A stretch of 64,000 nucleotides of DNA from Acidimicrobiaceae bacterium (GCA_003132305.1 PKXJ01000018.1:83563-147562), one strand, 5' to 3'. Positions 1 to 8,733 are shown, counted from the first letter of the stretch. Notes: generated by a model from the letters alone, not told the origin. Numbers and translations: made by a program.

Positions 1-80
1 ATCAACGAGCCTGCTGCGACTACGCGACCTGGACGAAAAACGGACGCCACTTTGTCGTGACGACTTTGTTTACGGTTCAT
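1..80 (-). CDS. Start of a secreted solute-binding protein (partial, runs off the window)
   Basis: An ATG at 80 follows a purine-rich AAGGAAGG sequence by about nine bases. The 26 visible codons give a basic, Arg/Lys-rich N-region and then a hydrophobic stretch beginning VVAAGSL. This resembles the signal peptide of the binding protein at 2402-3235, which has VVVAGSLIT in the same place. I infer a second PotD-like binding protein of the same transport system, continuing left of the window. Only the signal peptide is visible, so the family is a guess by analogy. Confidence 0.45.
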   Translation of the reverse strand, partial: MNRKQSRHDKVASVFRPGRVVAAGSL

Positions 81-311
81 GTGGATGATCCTTCCTTATT
101 GCTCGGTGTGGTGGGCACGTGCGGTAAAACGGTAATTAGATTTCGCGATAGTACTCTATCCTTCAACGTCAGCCGCGGGCAATCACGCAATTCGAGCGTC
201 GGGTGAATCATAAACATTACGCCCATTCCGCTACCGAACTCTCTCGAAATTGAATACTGATTCAGTCAGGTAAAGCCATCAGTGCAGAAACGCTCGATTA
301 ACGCCAGTCTC
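81..311. promoter_or_regulatory. Intergenic region with an operator-like inverted repeat
   Basis: This 231-base gap separates the acyl-CoA ligase gene from the partial binding-protein gene, both on the minus strand. It contains the inverted repeat GATAG-TACT-CTATC at 147-160, which could be a regulator site for the downstream partial gene. I see no clear -35/-10 pair and no additional gene. Confidence 0.3.
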
Positions 312-2405
312 CTAAGTCTCGCGTCGCACGAGAAGAGCGTCGACCACGACTGCTCGCACACCGACGAGCATTAGGGGGTTCACGTCCAACGAGAGGATTT
401 CACCACCGATCGCCGCGCCGAGCGCATCGAGTTTCAATATTGACTCGACGAGCACGTCCAGATCGACCGGTTCCGAGCCGCGCGCGCCCGTTAAACGGTG
501 GTAGCCGCGAAGCTGACGGATCATATCGTGCGCCTCGTCTTCACGAAGACCAACGGGTCGGATCTGCACGTCGTCGAGAAGCTCGGCCCAGATGCCGCCG
601 AGACCGACGATCACAAACGTGCCGAGCATCGGCTCGGATTGCAAGCCAAGAAACACTTCCATTCCAGTCATCTGCTCTTGCACGAGGAATTTCGTCGCTC
701 CAATCCTCTTCAGTCGCGCAATGGCGTCGTATAACTCGTCAGGTCCAGTGATGTTGAGAATTACGCCGCCGCCGTCGGACTTATGCATGACGCCCTCGTC
801 CGCGATTTTCGCCACCACCGGGTACCCATACTCGTTCGCGAGCTCGAGAGCACCGGCTTCGGAGTCCGTCACTCTCCCCATCGCCGTGTCCAGTCCGGCT
901 GCTCTTAGCAGACTAAACGCGGCCCCGCCACCATTGAACCCGTGATCGTCAATGGCGAGAGCGCGACGCGTCTCGTCTCGGTCTATGGGCGGTGACGCAG
1001 CGACCGGAGGTCGCGGCGCGCCAAATTCGACCAAATGGCCGAGCGCGCGCAATCCAGTTTCGAAGCCCGAAAGTACGAGGACGCCTTTACTCAACGCGCT
1101 CTCGACGTCCTCTGGGCTCGGAGCGCCACCGACACCGTCGAGGACCACGAAGAGTTCGTCACGTTGCGGACTGAGCAGTAGCGACGAGTCGAGAGCTCTT
1201 CCGGCCCGATTCTGCGAGCCGGTCGGCCCCATCGTGAAGTCGCCCACATGAACAATGATGTCAACGTTCTCATCCATCGCGACGGTGGCAACCAGTTCTG
1301 CCAACTTCTCGTCGGGGTCCGTGATTCCCCACCAATCGAGCGGATTCTTCGGCGGAAGAAACTCGGGCAGGAGTTCGCGAAGTGCCGCTTGTGTCGTCGA
1401 AGTGTACGCCGGTGTCGTGAGTCCGGTGCCGGGGAGATTATCGAGAATGAGTTCAATATGACCGCCCGAAGCCGTAAGCGCCGCAATCTGACCTCTCGAA
1501 GGGCGCTTCTTCGACTGCAACGCGATAGCCGTCTCTAAGAGTTCTTCCAACGAGTCAGCTCTAAGCACTCCGTGACGTCGAAATAAAGCATCGACCAGTC
1601 GGTCGGGAACCGCCAGCGCCCCTGAATGCGCGACGGCGGCGCGCTGCGCGTCAACGGTTCGACCAGTCTTCATGACGACAATCGGTTTTCCAAGTTCGAG
1701 GGCGAGATCGCATTGATGGAAAAACGCGTCAGGGCGACGAATTGACTCAAGAAAGAAACAGACCACGTCAACGTCGGAAGAGCTGACGAAGTACTCAAGC
1801 ACCGCCGCTGCGTCCACCACCGCCTCATTACCGCTCGAGACGGCGTGACTCCATCGCACACCGCGCCGATTGTTGGTGAGCGCAGTCATGACCGACCCGC
1901 TCTGAGCCAGGAAGCCCACGCGCCCTGCTTCGTAGGGCACGACAACGTTCTTGTACAACGCGGTGGGCTTGGCAAAATTGACCAAACCTTGACAGTTGGG
2001 GCCCAGGATGGCCATGCCCGCTTCTTGGGCGATGGACACCAACTGGTCATGCAACTCTTTGCCCGCCCCGTCCGCCTCGGCAAAGCCGAACGCGAGTACA
2101 ACTGCGCTCTTTGCTCCCTTCTCCGCCGCTTCGCGCAGAACGGGTATGACCCTCTCCGTCGCGACCGCAACGAGTACCGCGTCGGGGGTGAAGGGCAACT
2201 CGTCGAGACTCGCGTAGCAGGGGAATCCTGCAATCTCTTCGTACTTCGGGTTGACGCAGGCCACTTTACCGCTGAAACCAACGTCGCGCAGATTCTCAGC
2301 GGCGGTCAGTCCCCCTCCACTTGTACTTGCTCCCACAATCGCGACGTTCGTGGGCTCGAAGAGCGCTCGCACCGACTCGAGTGCCGCGCCGGGCGCCCGA
2401 GTCAA
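312..2405 (-). CDS. ADP-forming acyl-CoA ligase (acetate--CoA ligase superfamily)
   Basis: A 697-residue protein of the NDP-forming acyl-CoA synthetase family, which converts a carboxylic acid, CoA and ATP to acyl-CoA, ADP and phosphate. Order: CoA-binding Rossmann domain (about 15-140, with VAIVGAS), succinyl-CoA-ligase-like domains (about 150-460) and a C-terminal ATP-grasp domain (about 490-697). The phospho-acceptor histidine is H260 in AHSGAL. The TTG start overlaps the stop of the preceding binding-protein gene by four bases, so translation is probably coupled. Its place behind a binding protein and downstream of crotonyl-CoA reductase and hydratase genes suggests activation of an imported acid. 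The substrate cannot be read from sequence. Confidence 0.88.
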   Translation of the reverse strand: MTRAPGAALESVRALFEPTNVAIVGASTSGGGLTAAENLRDVGFSGKVACVNPKYEEIAGFPCYASLDELPFTPDAVLVAVATERVIPVLREAAEKGAKSAVVLAFGFAEADGAGKELHDQLVSIAQEAGMAILGPNCQGLVNFAKPTALYKNVVVPYEAGRVGFLAQSGSVMTALTNNRRGVRWSHAVSSGNEAVVDAAAVLEYFVSSSDVDVVCFFLESIRRPDAFFHQCDLALELGKPIVVMKTGRTVDAQRAAVAHSGALAVPDRLVDALFRRHGVLRADSLEELLETAIALQSKKRPSRGQIAALTASGGHIELILDNLPGTGLTTPAYTSTTQAALRELLPEFLPPKNPLDWWGITDPDEKLAELVATVAMDENVDIIVHVGDFTMGPTGSQNRAGRALDSSLLLSPQRDELFVVLDGVGGAPSPEDVESALSKGVLVLSGFETGLRALGHLVEFGAPRPPVAASPPIDRDETRRALAIDDHGFNGGGAAFSLLRAAGLDTAMGRVTDSEAGALELANEYGYPVVAKIADEGVMHKSDGGGVILNITGPDELYDAIARLKRIGATKFLVQEQMTGMEVFLGLQSEPMLGTFVIVGLGGIWAELLDDVQIRPVGLREDEAHDMIRQLRGYHRLTGARGSEPVDLDVLVESILKLDALGAAIGGEILSLDVNPLMLVGVRAVVVDALLVRRET

Positions 2406-3235
2406 GATCCCTCACCAGTCGCGACGGGCACAAGCCCAGCGGTGTCGGCGTAGAGACGCACTTCGCCACCGACGACCACGAGGTCGGCTTCCTCATCAAT
2501 CTGTTGGAGAATAGAGGCGCGTCCATTCCACATGATCTCGGCACCGACTAACTTATCCAAGAACAACTGCTGCATGCGCGAAACAGAGTTTGGCCACGAT
2601 GAAATATTGCCCTTGATTTTCTGCAGTTCCTTCATCGCTTTCGGCATGTCAAGGGCGCCCGCCAACTGGCTCGACGTTTGACCAAGGGCTTCAAGTACCG
2701 TGGGGTTTGCCTCGGTCGGGTAGTTCTTCACATCAAAGAACTCCGCGGGTGTCGGTGGACACTTCTTCATTACGGCCGGATTACACGCAACGATGGTCGC
2801 GGTGCCGCCGGCTTGGACGTAGTTTTTGGTATAGGTGGTCGGTCGAGGGCTGAACTTGAACGATGACTGCAGCCACGATGGAAAATGCTGGGTCTCGCCC
2901 CTGTTGATCATCATCGCGGGATCTAATGGTTCAACGAGATCAATCGATATGTTGCTCGTCGCCTCTTGAGGCGTTGCAGGAATCGACGGATCCGAACCGT
3001 TGATGACCGATTGAACCTTGATCCCCGTCGACTCCGTGAATAGACCCCATGGATACTTCTGTTCGGCCTGCGTCCACGCGGCGCCCCACGACATTATGAC
3101 AAGTGTCTGACCCTTTAGGGATTTCAGTCTGGGCTGCGAATTCGACGCCGCGCCCGCACTACTCATCCCGAGTGTGATCAGACTCCCGGCCACGACGACC
3201 GTGTCCGCCTTCAAGGATTGCCTTCCATACCTCAT
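2402..3235 (-). CDS. PotD-like extracellular solute-binding protein, short at the C-terminus
   Basis: A 277-residue family-1 type binding protein resembling spermidine/putrescine PotD. It begins with a signal peptide (hydrophobic VVVAGSLIT, then an SSAGAA-type cleavage region) and continues with a mature start typical of PotD relatives (VIMSWGAAW). An AAGGGAG ribosome site lies eight bases before the ATG. PotD proteins are usually near 350 residues. This one ends soon after the conserved WNGRA segment, and its stop overlaps the start of the acyl-CoA ligase gene, so roughly the last 70 residues of the second lobe are missing. It may be non-functional. No matching permease or ATPase genes are in the window. 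Confidence 0.7.
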   Translation of the reverse strand: MRYGRQSLKADTVVVAGSLITLGMSSAGAASNSQPRLKSLKGQTLVIMSWGAAWTQAEQKYPWGLFTESTGIKVQSVINGSDPSIPATPQEATSNISIDLVEPLDPAMMINRGETQHFPSWLQSSFKFSPRPTTYTKNYVQAGGTATIVACNPAVMKKCPPTPAEFFDVKNYPTEANPTVLEALGQTSSQLAGALDMPKAMKELQKIKGNISSWPNSVSRMQQLFLDKLVGAEIMWNGRASILQQIDEEADLVVVGGEVRLYADTAGLVPVATGEGS

Positions 3236-3342
3236 GCACGACGCTCCCTTTCGATACTTCGTTAGATTTCTGCCTCTGGGCCCGATACGAATGCGTTCAT
3301 TTGTTCTGTCCTACCGCTCGCGCACCAATTCCTACTCGCGCT

Positions 3343-4224
3343 TTACTGTTGCTTGACCTCGGGCGGCCTGCTTCGCGGACCGCCCGGCTCGGGGAGGAAC
3401 GGGTCGTCACGATACGCAAGTGAAGCGCGAAGTCCTTCGGATTCTCGGATCCGATAGAGCTCGTCCAGATCTGCGGCGTCAACCGAAGCGTGGGCGATGA
3501 CCGACAGCATCGATGCAGCGTCGAGTGCAACGCGAAGGCCCATCGCTTCGAGTCCGTAGGTGGTGATCGCCTTATTTATTCTCACCGAATCGGGGGGAAG
3601 GAGCGCAATACGACGCGCCAACGCCATGGCCGTTGATAACAACTCATCAGGAGCGACGACTTCGTTGACGATGCCAATTCTCAACGCCTCCGCCGCATCA
3701 AAGTGGTCGCCCGTAAGTGCATAGCGATGAGCGACTTTCCAGCCGGCCAGGGCCGCCAACAGGAACGTCGAGTTCTGAATCTCACGAACCTCGGGCTGAC
3801 CGAAGACCGCTCGCTCCGACGCAATCGTGATGTCACAGCACAGTGCGTACCACATGCCTCCGCCAAGACACCATCCGTTGACGGCGGCGATCACCGGCTT
3901 CTCCAATCTCATGAGTCCGAGGTGATGGTCAGACGCCTTCATGTCGAGGTCCCACCAGCGTCGCAGTGCATCTCGTGCATGACCTCCGCGAGGATCCCCG
4001 CCATCGCCCAGGTCGTACCCGGAGCAAAAGGCCTTGCCCGCACCCGTGAGCACGATGGCACGTATCGACGAATCTTTCACGGCGCTCGCGAGGGCTGAAT
4101 GAAGCTCCCTTTCCATTTCCGGCGACATCGCATTCATTTGATCCGGCCGATTGAGCGTGAGGAGCAGGACTGCCTCGTCCTGCTCCCACAACAAATTGGC
4201 AAATTGGTTTGACTCGTCACTCAT
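3343..4224 (-). CDS. Enoyl-CoA hydratase/isomerase family protein (crotonase fold)
   Basis: A 293-residue crotonase-fold enzyme acting on acyl-CoA thioesters. The first oxyanion-hole segment appears as AFCSGYDLGDGG (about 66-77) and the second as LGGGMWYALCCD. Classical hydratases carry Glu in that second segment (GGGxE); here the position is Trp. The downstream glutamate of FGQPEV is kept. The substitution makes simple crotonyl-CoA hydration uncertain; an isomerase, hydrolase or dehydratase role is possible. An AAGGGA ribosome site precedes the ATG. It lies between the crotonyl-CoA carboxylase/reductase gene and a binding-protein gene on the same strand, probably in one operon. Confidence 0.82.
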   Translation of the reverse strand: MSDESNQFANLLWEQDEAVLLLTLNRPDQMNAMSPEMERELHSALASAVKDSSIRAIVLTGAGKAFCSGYDLGDGGDPRGGHARDALRRWWDLDMKASDHHLGLMRLEKPVIAAVNGWCLGGGMWYALCCDITIASERAVFGQPEVREIQNSTFLLAALAGWKVAHRYALTGDHFDAAEALRIGIVNEVVAPDELLSTAMALARRIALLPPDSVRINKAITTYGLEAMGLRVALDAASMLSVIAHASVDAADLDELYRIRESEGLRASLAYRDDPFLPEPGGPRSRPPEVKQQ

Positions 4225-4308
4225 GTAATCGGTCCCTTTCGTTTGGACTTCTTGGTGATACCCGATCGTGCTTAGAAAACGTTCGTACGCCCTCGCCGAT
4301 CCAGCGGT

Positions 4309-4611
4309 TCACGGCGTTGACATTGACGTGCGTAGCGCCCCCGCTCCCTCAACCACGGCGGTGCTCAGGATCATCAGGATGGTCGCCATCGCGACAATCG
4401 CGGAGTCGACGAATTTGGCGCGAAGCACGACGAATTTGATGATGGGGTAAATCAAGAACTGTGCCAACATTGCTACCAACGGAAGAGCGAGTGCGAGCCC
4501 AGTTGGCGTCGAGATTTCAGAACGCCGCTGCTTTCGGTTCTTCGTCCTCTTCGGTTCGAGTTCGTCAGCTGATGGGCTAACAAGCTCTGCTGCATCGGCG
4601 CCCGGCGTCAC
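4309..4611 (-). CDS. Small membrane protein with two predicted helices
   Basis: A 100-codon reading frame starting at a GTG that overlaps the stop of the upstream reductase gene (TAGTG), with GAGGG about nine bases upstream, as expected for coupled translation. The first 40 residues are hydrophilic and charged. Two hydrophobic segments follow: one around LALALPLVAMLAQFLIYPI and one around AIVAMATILMILSTAV. I do not recognise the family. Position and overlap argue that it is real; a membrane anchor or small transporter subunit is possible. Confidence 0.45.
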   Translation of the reverse strand: MTPGADAAELVSPSADELEPKRTKNRKQRRSEISTPTGLALALPLVAMLAQFLIYPIIKFVVLRAKFVDSAIVAMATILMILSTAVVEGAGALRTSMSTP

Positions 4612-5858
4612 TACTCGCGACCCTCGTCGTGACTTGAGGCTCCGACAAGAGCGACGACGTTCCCAAAGACATTTTCTCCTCTGCTCATCGCCGAGTGAGC
4701 CGCGGGGATCTCGTTGAACTCGATCACCTGACCACGACACGGATCGATGATCCCTTTGCAAACTAGGTCGTTGTAGGCGCGCGCCTGTTCATCATTCGTG
4801 CCGTGGGATCCTTGAAATCGCTTCTGGCGAGTCCAGTGATATCTCAAGTCCACCACCGCCTCGTAGCCGGTCGTCCCCGCGCAGATAACAACCATGCCGC
4901 CGGTCTCGCACACAAAAATGCTCGTTGGCACTGTCTCCTCGCCAGGGTGCTCGATGACAATGTTGGGCGCTCTTCGTTCTCCGGCAATCTCCCAGATCCG
5001 TTTGCCAAAGGCGCGAGCACCAGTCGTCCATTCGCGCTGCCCCTCGCGATCGGAAATGTGAGGAGGCAAGCCCCAATGAGTGAAGTCTTTTCGATTGATC
5101 CATCCGACGGCCCCGAGATTGGTGGCGTATTCACCTCTAGATTCTTCGGACACCACGGCCACGGGAAGCGCACCCGCTGCGGCGACTAACTGCACCGCCT
5201 GGCTGCCCAAACCACCTGACCCACCCCAAACGAGAACGAGGTCATTTTCTTTCACTGTGTTGCCGGCCCAGCCGTGGAGCATCCGGTAGATAGTTGCACC
5301 GACAAGCGTCGGTGCTGCCGCTTCTGACCAGGAAAGTTGCGGAGCTTTCGGGAGCACCTGGTGAGCCTGAGCCCGACAGAACTGCGCGAACGATCCGAAG
5401 TTCGTGTTATATCCCCAGATCTTGGCCGAGGGAGCCAGCATCGTGTCCCGGCCAGCTAACACCCACGGATCGTCAGCATCCCAGTAACCCGGGTGAACGA
5501 CGACCCGGTCTCCAATCTCGATCCCCTCGACGTCAGGTCCTATCGAGTAAACGATGCCGGAAGCGTCGCTTCCTCCGATGTGGAAATCGTAGGGCTCACC
5601 CTCTCGTTTCCGTTCGTCGATCACGTTGACGGGGATGCCGCGAGCCGCCCAGACATTGTTGTAATTGATGCCAGCAGCCATCACCGCGATGATCACCTCA
5701 CCCGAGCGGGCTTCGGGCGTTTGTACCGACTCCACCTGGAATGCAGTGCTGGGTTCGCCGAAACGTTCAGCTCGGATTACCTGCGCAATCATATTTTCAG
5801 GAACGTCGCCCAGTTCGGGAAGTTTTCCCAATTCAACGCTTTTGCTCTTTTTGACCAA
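4611..5858 (-). CDS. ccr: Crotonyl-CoA carboxylase/reductase
   Basis: A 415-residue medium-chain dehydrogenase/reductase matching crotonyl-CoA carboxylase/reductase, which reductively carboxylates crotonyl-CoA to ethylmalonyl-CoA with NADPH and CO2. Diagnostic stretches are INYNNVWAARGIPV, HIGGSDASGIV, WGYNTNFGSFAQF and the nucleotide-binding VWGGSGGLGSQAVQL. Length and N-terminus (ELGKLPELGDVP) fit the family. The likely start is TTG with GGAGGGAG upstream. The enzyme supports acetyl-CoA assimilation (ethylmalonyl-CoA pathway) or supplies extender units. A split methylmalonyl-CoA mutase at the far end of the window handles a later step of that pathway. A promoter-like element lies at 6083-6111 upstream. 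Confidence 0.93.
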   Translation of the reverse strand: MVKKSKSVELGKLPELGDVPENMIAQVIRAERFGEPSTAFQVESVQTPEARSGEVIIAVMAAGINYNNVWAARGIPVNVIDERKREGEPYDFHIGGSDASGIVYSIGPDVEGIEIGDRVVVHPGYWDADDPWVLAGRDTMLAPSAKIWGYNTNFGSFAQFCRAQAHQVLPKAPQLSWSEAAAPTLVGATIYRMLHGWAGNTVKENDLVLVWGGSGGLGSQAVQLVAAAGALPVAVVSEESRGEYATNLGAVGWINRKDFTHWGLPPHISDREGQREWTTGARAFGKRIWEIAGERRAPNIVIEHPGEETVPTSIFVCETGGMVVICAGTTGYEAVVDLRYHWTRQKRFQGSHGTNDEQARAYNDLVCKGIIDPCRGQVIEFNEIPAAHSAMSRGENVFGNVVALVGASSHDEGRE

Positions 5859-5878
5859 CAGGAAACACTCCCTCCGGA

Positions 5879-6076
5879 CTATTGACAGATGAACAGACGT
5901 CTCGCGAGCCGCTTTAACTTCGCCGCCATTTGAGCTGCCGTAAAGCCTCGGTCTCGTCCGATTGCCCCGTTTGCCACTATCGCACGAGCAGGAAGGGCCC
6001 TGTTCGCCATTAGACGATCAGGGCCGTCATCGCATGATTTAGATACTTTCACGCCAGTCACAGGACTCGGGAACAC
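5879..6076 (-). CDS. Possible leaderless 65-residue protein of unknown function
   Basis: A GTG at 6076 lies exactly six bases after the -10 hexamer TATCAT of the promoter at 6083-6111, the geometry of a leaderless mRNA. The predicted peptide is basic in its C-terminal half (MAAKLKRLARRLF). Its first 18 residues share seven identities (M, F, T, V, S, D, G) at the same spacing with the reading frame that starts after the duplicated promoter at 9103-9131. No family is recognised. It may instead be a 5' leader of the ccr transcript. Confidence 0.3.
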   Translation of the reverse strand: MFPSPVTGVKVSKSCDDGPDRLMANRALPARAIVANGAIGRDRGFTAAQMAAKLKRLARRLFICQ

Positions 6077-6082
6077 TGGAAG

Positions 6083-6111
6083 ATGATATATCAGATGTCC
6101 GATGGAGTCAA
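6083..6111 (-). promoter_or_regulatory. Sigma70-like promoter overlapping a TGATATATCA palindrome
   Basis: Read on the minus strand, TTGACT (6111-6106) and TATCAT (6088-6083) are separated by exactly 17 bases. The perfect palindrome TGATATATCA (6084-6093) overlaps the -10 box, as expected for a repressor site. The promoter points towards ccr. A near-identical element lies at 9103-9131 and a related one at 25519-25547. The FCD-type GntR regulator at 28138-28833 is a candidate binder. Confidence 0.6.
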
Positions 6112-6620
6112 ATACGTTGATTTCCCTGATCGCTGGCCAGTGTAGGCACTGAACCGATCGTGCGATCGCGAGCCGCGTTATCGCCAGCGATCGCTTGAAA
6201 ACCTAGGAGCACCAGCAACACGATGAGGGGCACGGACCCGCCGTGCGAGACGTCAAAGAGGCCACCGATCAGCACCGGACCGACCGACGCAATCAAGTAG
6301 CCCAATCCTTGAGCCATACCCGAAAGCGCCATCGCTTCGTCACGACTTGAGGCTCGCACGACCATCATCATGAGGGCCAGACCGATCGAAAAACCTTGTC
6401 CCCAACCCAACGGCATCGCCCACAGGACGTCGAGGTGGTCGGGATCCACCAGCAGCCCGCGATGCTTCGCGCCATGGCTCCGACACCCATTGCCACCGCG
6501 AGGCGTTGGTCGGTCATCTTGTGGGCGATCGATGGTGTGACGAAGGCACCCAGGATCCCCGCAATGCTGACCAGCGCGAGCAGAAAGCCAGCGGTCTCGC
6601 TCGGCGTGCCACGGATTCAG
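6108..6620 (-). pseudogene. Degraded C-terminal part of a CynX/NimT-type MFS transporter
   Basis: The minus strand encodes a clear relative of the last third of the intact transporter at 9155-10336 (shared LALMMMV, RDEAMALSGMAQGLG and the final helix region). Homology starts near 6620 at the equivalent of RGTPNVTAGFL, is interrupted by a frameshift near 6450, and runs to the stop at 6108. The N-terminal two thirds are absent. Just upstream lies an unrelated livH stub, so the junction near 6620-6654 marks an old recombination or deletion. Confidence 0.85.
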
Positions 6621-6653
6621 CTCTGAGGAAGCAATCAGCCTAATTCTGATCCC

Positions 6654-6818
6654 TCAGCCTTGCGCGAACCCGACCGCCGCCGAGGCAGTCATCACATCGC
6701 CGAAGGCAAGGTTGAGGAAGTTGGAAACACCAAATTGCAGTGTGAACCCAGCAGTTGCGAGAGCCCGGATGGAAGCGGTTACGATTCCAAAGCCAATTGG
6801 TTAGACGAGGACGTTCAC
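6654..6818 (-). pseudogene. livH remnant with a nonsense codon at position 6
   Basis: From a GTG at 6818, preceded by GAGGGA eight bases upstream, the translation is VNVLV, a TAA stop at 6801-6803, then a stretch including GFTLQFGVSNFLNLAFGDVM. It aligns without gaps to the intact LivH at 23144-24019, which has a CAA glutamine where this copy has TAA. The frame ends at TGA (6654-6656) after about 54 codons, leaving only the first permease helices. It lies directly behind an intact livK, so this was once a second livKH pair. Confidence 0.85.
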
Positions 6819-6858
6819 GACAGCATTCCCTCAATTCGCAGAGCAGACTTCGTCATGA

Positions 6859-8178
6859 TCACTTAGCTTTATTCACCTGGGTAGCAGTGTAGGTAGTGAC
6901 TGCAGTGGTGCCGTCAGAACTCACCAGTTCGAACGCGCCGGGTGAGTTGTTGTATTTGTCGAAGTGGATGTCGCCCACCGCACCGACATACTTGATCCGC
7001 TTACCCGCAAGAAGCGCTGCCTTGCCTTCGGCGAAGGTGTGAACGACAACGGCCCCCGCAGAACCATTCGCAATCTTCGCGATGTAGGACTTGAAGACAG
7101 TGGGTGTGGTGCTCTTAGCCGCCTGCATCGCCAAGGCCATCAGGTTAACGCTGTCCCAAGCCGCCTCGGAGTAGGAGTCACCAGTCCACTGGCTGGCCGG
7201 CTGGGGCACACTGGATCGGACGGACTTCAACGCGGCGGTCCATGCGGTGTATGAAGGACCCGTGGCGGGTGCGTACGGCTGGGCACCGACGTAGTACTTC
7301 TTCAGGTTGGCCCCGCTGATGGCCCTTTTGACGGCGGCGAGCCAGGGCGGTTGGGTAGTGCCGGTCGTGCCGATAATCGGCACCAAGCGGTACAACTGTT
7401 GTAGTTCAGCGAAGAAGGTCGCACTGGTCTGAGGGTCGGCCTCCGTGAAGATCGCATCCGGTTTCGCCGCGGCCACCGCCTCGACTTCGGTCCGGTAGGA
7501 ACTTTGATCAAGTGGCAATACCTCGGTGCGCACGATCTTGCCTCCCAGATGCTTGAAGCCGGCAGTCACGGTTGGCAGTGATCCCTGCGAGCTGATGTCG
7601 TTGCCGAAGACAGCAACCACTCGCTTGTAACCCTTGTCCTTCGCGTAGAGGGCCATCGCGTAGCCGGTGGCATCGTCGGCTGGAGTGATCCGATAGAAGT
7701 ACGTAAAGGAACTCTTGTTGAAGACTGCCTGCCCGGTGTCACCGAACATCGGGATCTTGCCGCGATTGAAGATCGGGACCGTGGCGCTCGCTTCGTCGGA
7801 ACTCGGACCAAGCAGTCCGACCAGATTCGACGTCGTGGCGATCAATTGCGACGCGGCCGGTACGGCGTCGGCGGGATCGCCGCGGCTGTCAGCGACCTTG
7901 CAACTGATCTTCTTGTGCTTGAGGATGCCCCCCGCAGCTTCAATGGCGGCGGCGGCCGGGAGGCATCCGGCCAACTGTTCTGGTCCGAAGCTCGCGTCCG
8001 TGCCACTGAAGGGGTTGAACACGGCGATAGTGAGCGCTGCGGTCCCCGTGTCCGTCGAAGCGCCGGCGCCACTCGAATCACAGACCGTGAGACTGAGAAT
8101 AAGGGTACCGGCTACGAGCGCGGCGCTTGGACGTAACACGGAGGCAAATCCCTTGCGATGAAGATCTCCCAGTCTCAT
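6859..8178 (-). CDS. livK: Branched-chain amino-acid-type ABC binding protein (second copy)
   Basis: A 439-residue type I periplasmic binding protein (Peripla_BP_6/LivK family), the extracytoplasmic receptor of a Liv/Urt-type importer. The ATG at 8178 is chosen because AAAGGA lies eight bases upstream; the frame stays open to 8226 but without a ribosome site. A signal sequence (LVAGTLILSLTV) is followed by Cys and a Ser/Gly-rich region, perhaps a weak lipoprotein signal. The mature start TIAVFNPFSGTDASFGPE matches the paralogue at 24160-25479, which has the same length. Its own permease is only the broken livH at 6654-6818, so it is an orphan receptor that may feed the intact permease or be redundant. 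Confidence 0.88.
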   Translation of the reverse strand: MRLGDLHRKGFASVLRPSAALVAGTLILSLTVCDSSGAGASTDTGTAALTIAVFNPFSGTDASFGPEQLAGCLPAAAAIEAAGGILKHKKISCKVADSRGDPADAVPAASQLIATTSNLVGLLGPSSDEASATVPIFNRGKIPMFGDTGQAVFNKSSFTYFYRITPADDATGYAMALYAKDKGYKRVVAVFGNDISSQGSLPTVTAGFKHLGGKIVRTEVLPLDQSSYRTEVEAVAAAKPDAIFTEADPQTSATFFAELQQLYRLVPIIGTTGTTQPPWLAAVKRAISGANLKKYYVGAQPYAPATGPSYTAWTAALKSVRSSVPQPASQWTGDSYSEAAWDSVNLMALAMQAAKSTTPTVFKSYIAKIANGSAGAVVVHTFAEGKAALLAGKRIKYVGAVGDIHFDKYNNSPGAFELVSSDGTTAVTTYTATQVNKAK

Positions 8179-8325
8179 TTTGGTGATCCTTTCATATTGC
8201 TGAATGTTCGGCATAATTGCTTGCACGTCAATCGGATCTTACGGTGATGAATTAACTTCTCAACTTCTGGTCCGGCACTCTTGAAATCGTGGCGCTGGCG
8301 AACCAACACCTGCAATGCGGACCGA

Positions 8326-8721
8326 TCATTTTGCGGAACGCTCCGGGATGTCTGCCCCGCAAGATCTGAGCAACGCGATGTCCGCCGGGCACGGACCTCC
8401 GGCGCTGACCACGGGCGAGCCTCGGTTCGCTCTCACTGCGTGCACGACCGACACCGGGACGTGAATCACGTCGCCGGCGGAGAATTCCAGCGTCCTCCCA
8501 TTCGTCAGGTCGTCGACGCTGCCGTTACCCTCCAGGATCACGATCGTGTCTTCGGATTCGGAATGCGAGTGGACTTCATTCTCCTCACCCGCCTCCATCC
8601 GCACGTAGTTCATCGAGGCGGTCCACGCTCCGACCCCGGGCCAGACGATCATCCGAGCATCGTTCGAAATGAGCGGCAGCATGAGTGCGGGTCGATCTTT
8701 GTGGAACACTTGAATACCCAT
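8326..8721 (-). CDS. Cupin-domain protein
   Basis: A small single-domain cupin of about 131 residues. The first cupin motif is visible as EVHSHSESEDTIVILEGNG, with metal-binding-type histidines (HSH) and glutamate. The second appears as DVIHVPVSVVHAV. I chose the ATG at 8721 because AAAGGA lies eight bases before it; an ATG at 8730 is also open. Small cupins of this kind act as enzymes or ligand sensors in catabolic clusters. It lies downstream of the promoter at 9103-9131, so it may share the regulation of the ccr and livK transcripts. Substrate unknown. Confidence 0.75.
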   Translation of the reverse strand: MGIQVFHKDRPALMLPLISNDARMIVWPGVGAWTASMNYVRMEAGEENEVHSHSESEDTIVILEGNGSVDDLTNGRTLEFSAGDVIHVPVSVVHAVRANRGSPVVSAGGPCPADIALLRSCGADIPERSAK

Positions 8722-8733
8722 CAAATCCATCCT

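Noticed and set aside
1845..2453. Plus-strand reading frame of 202 codons inside the acyl-CoA ligase gene
   Set aside because: It is the reverse of a conserved coding region and shows no domain.
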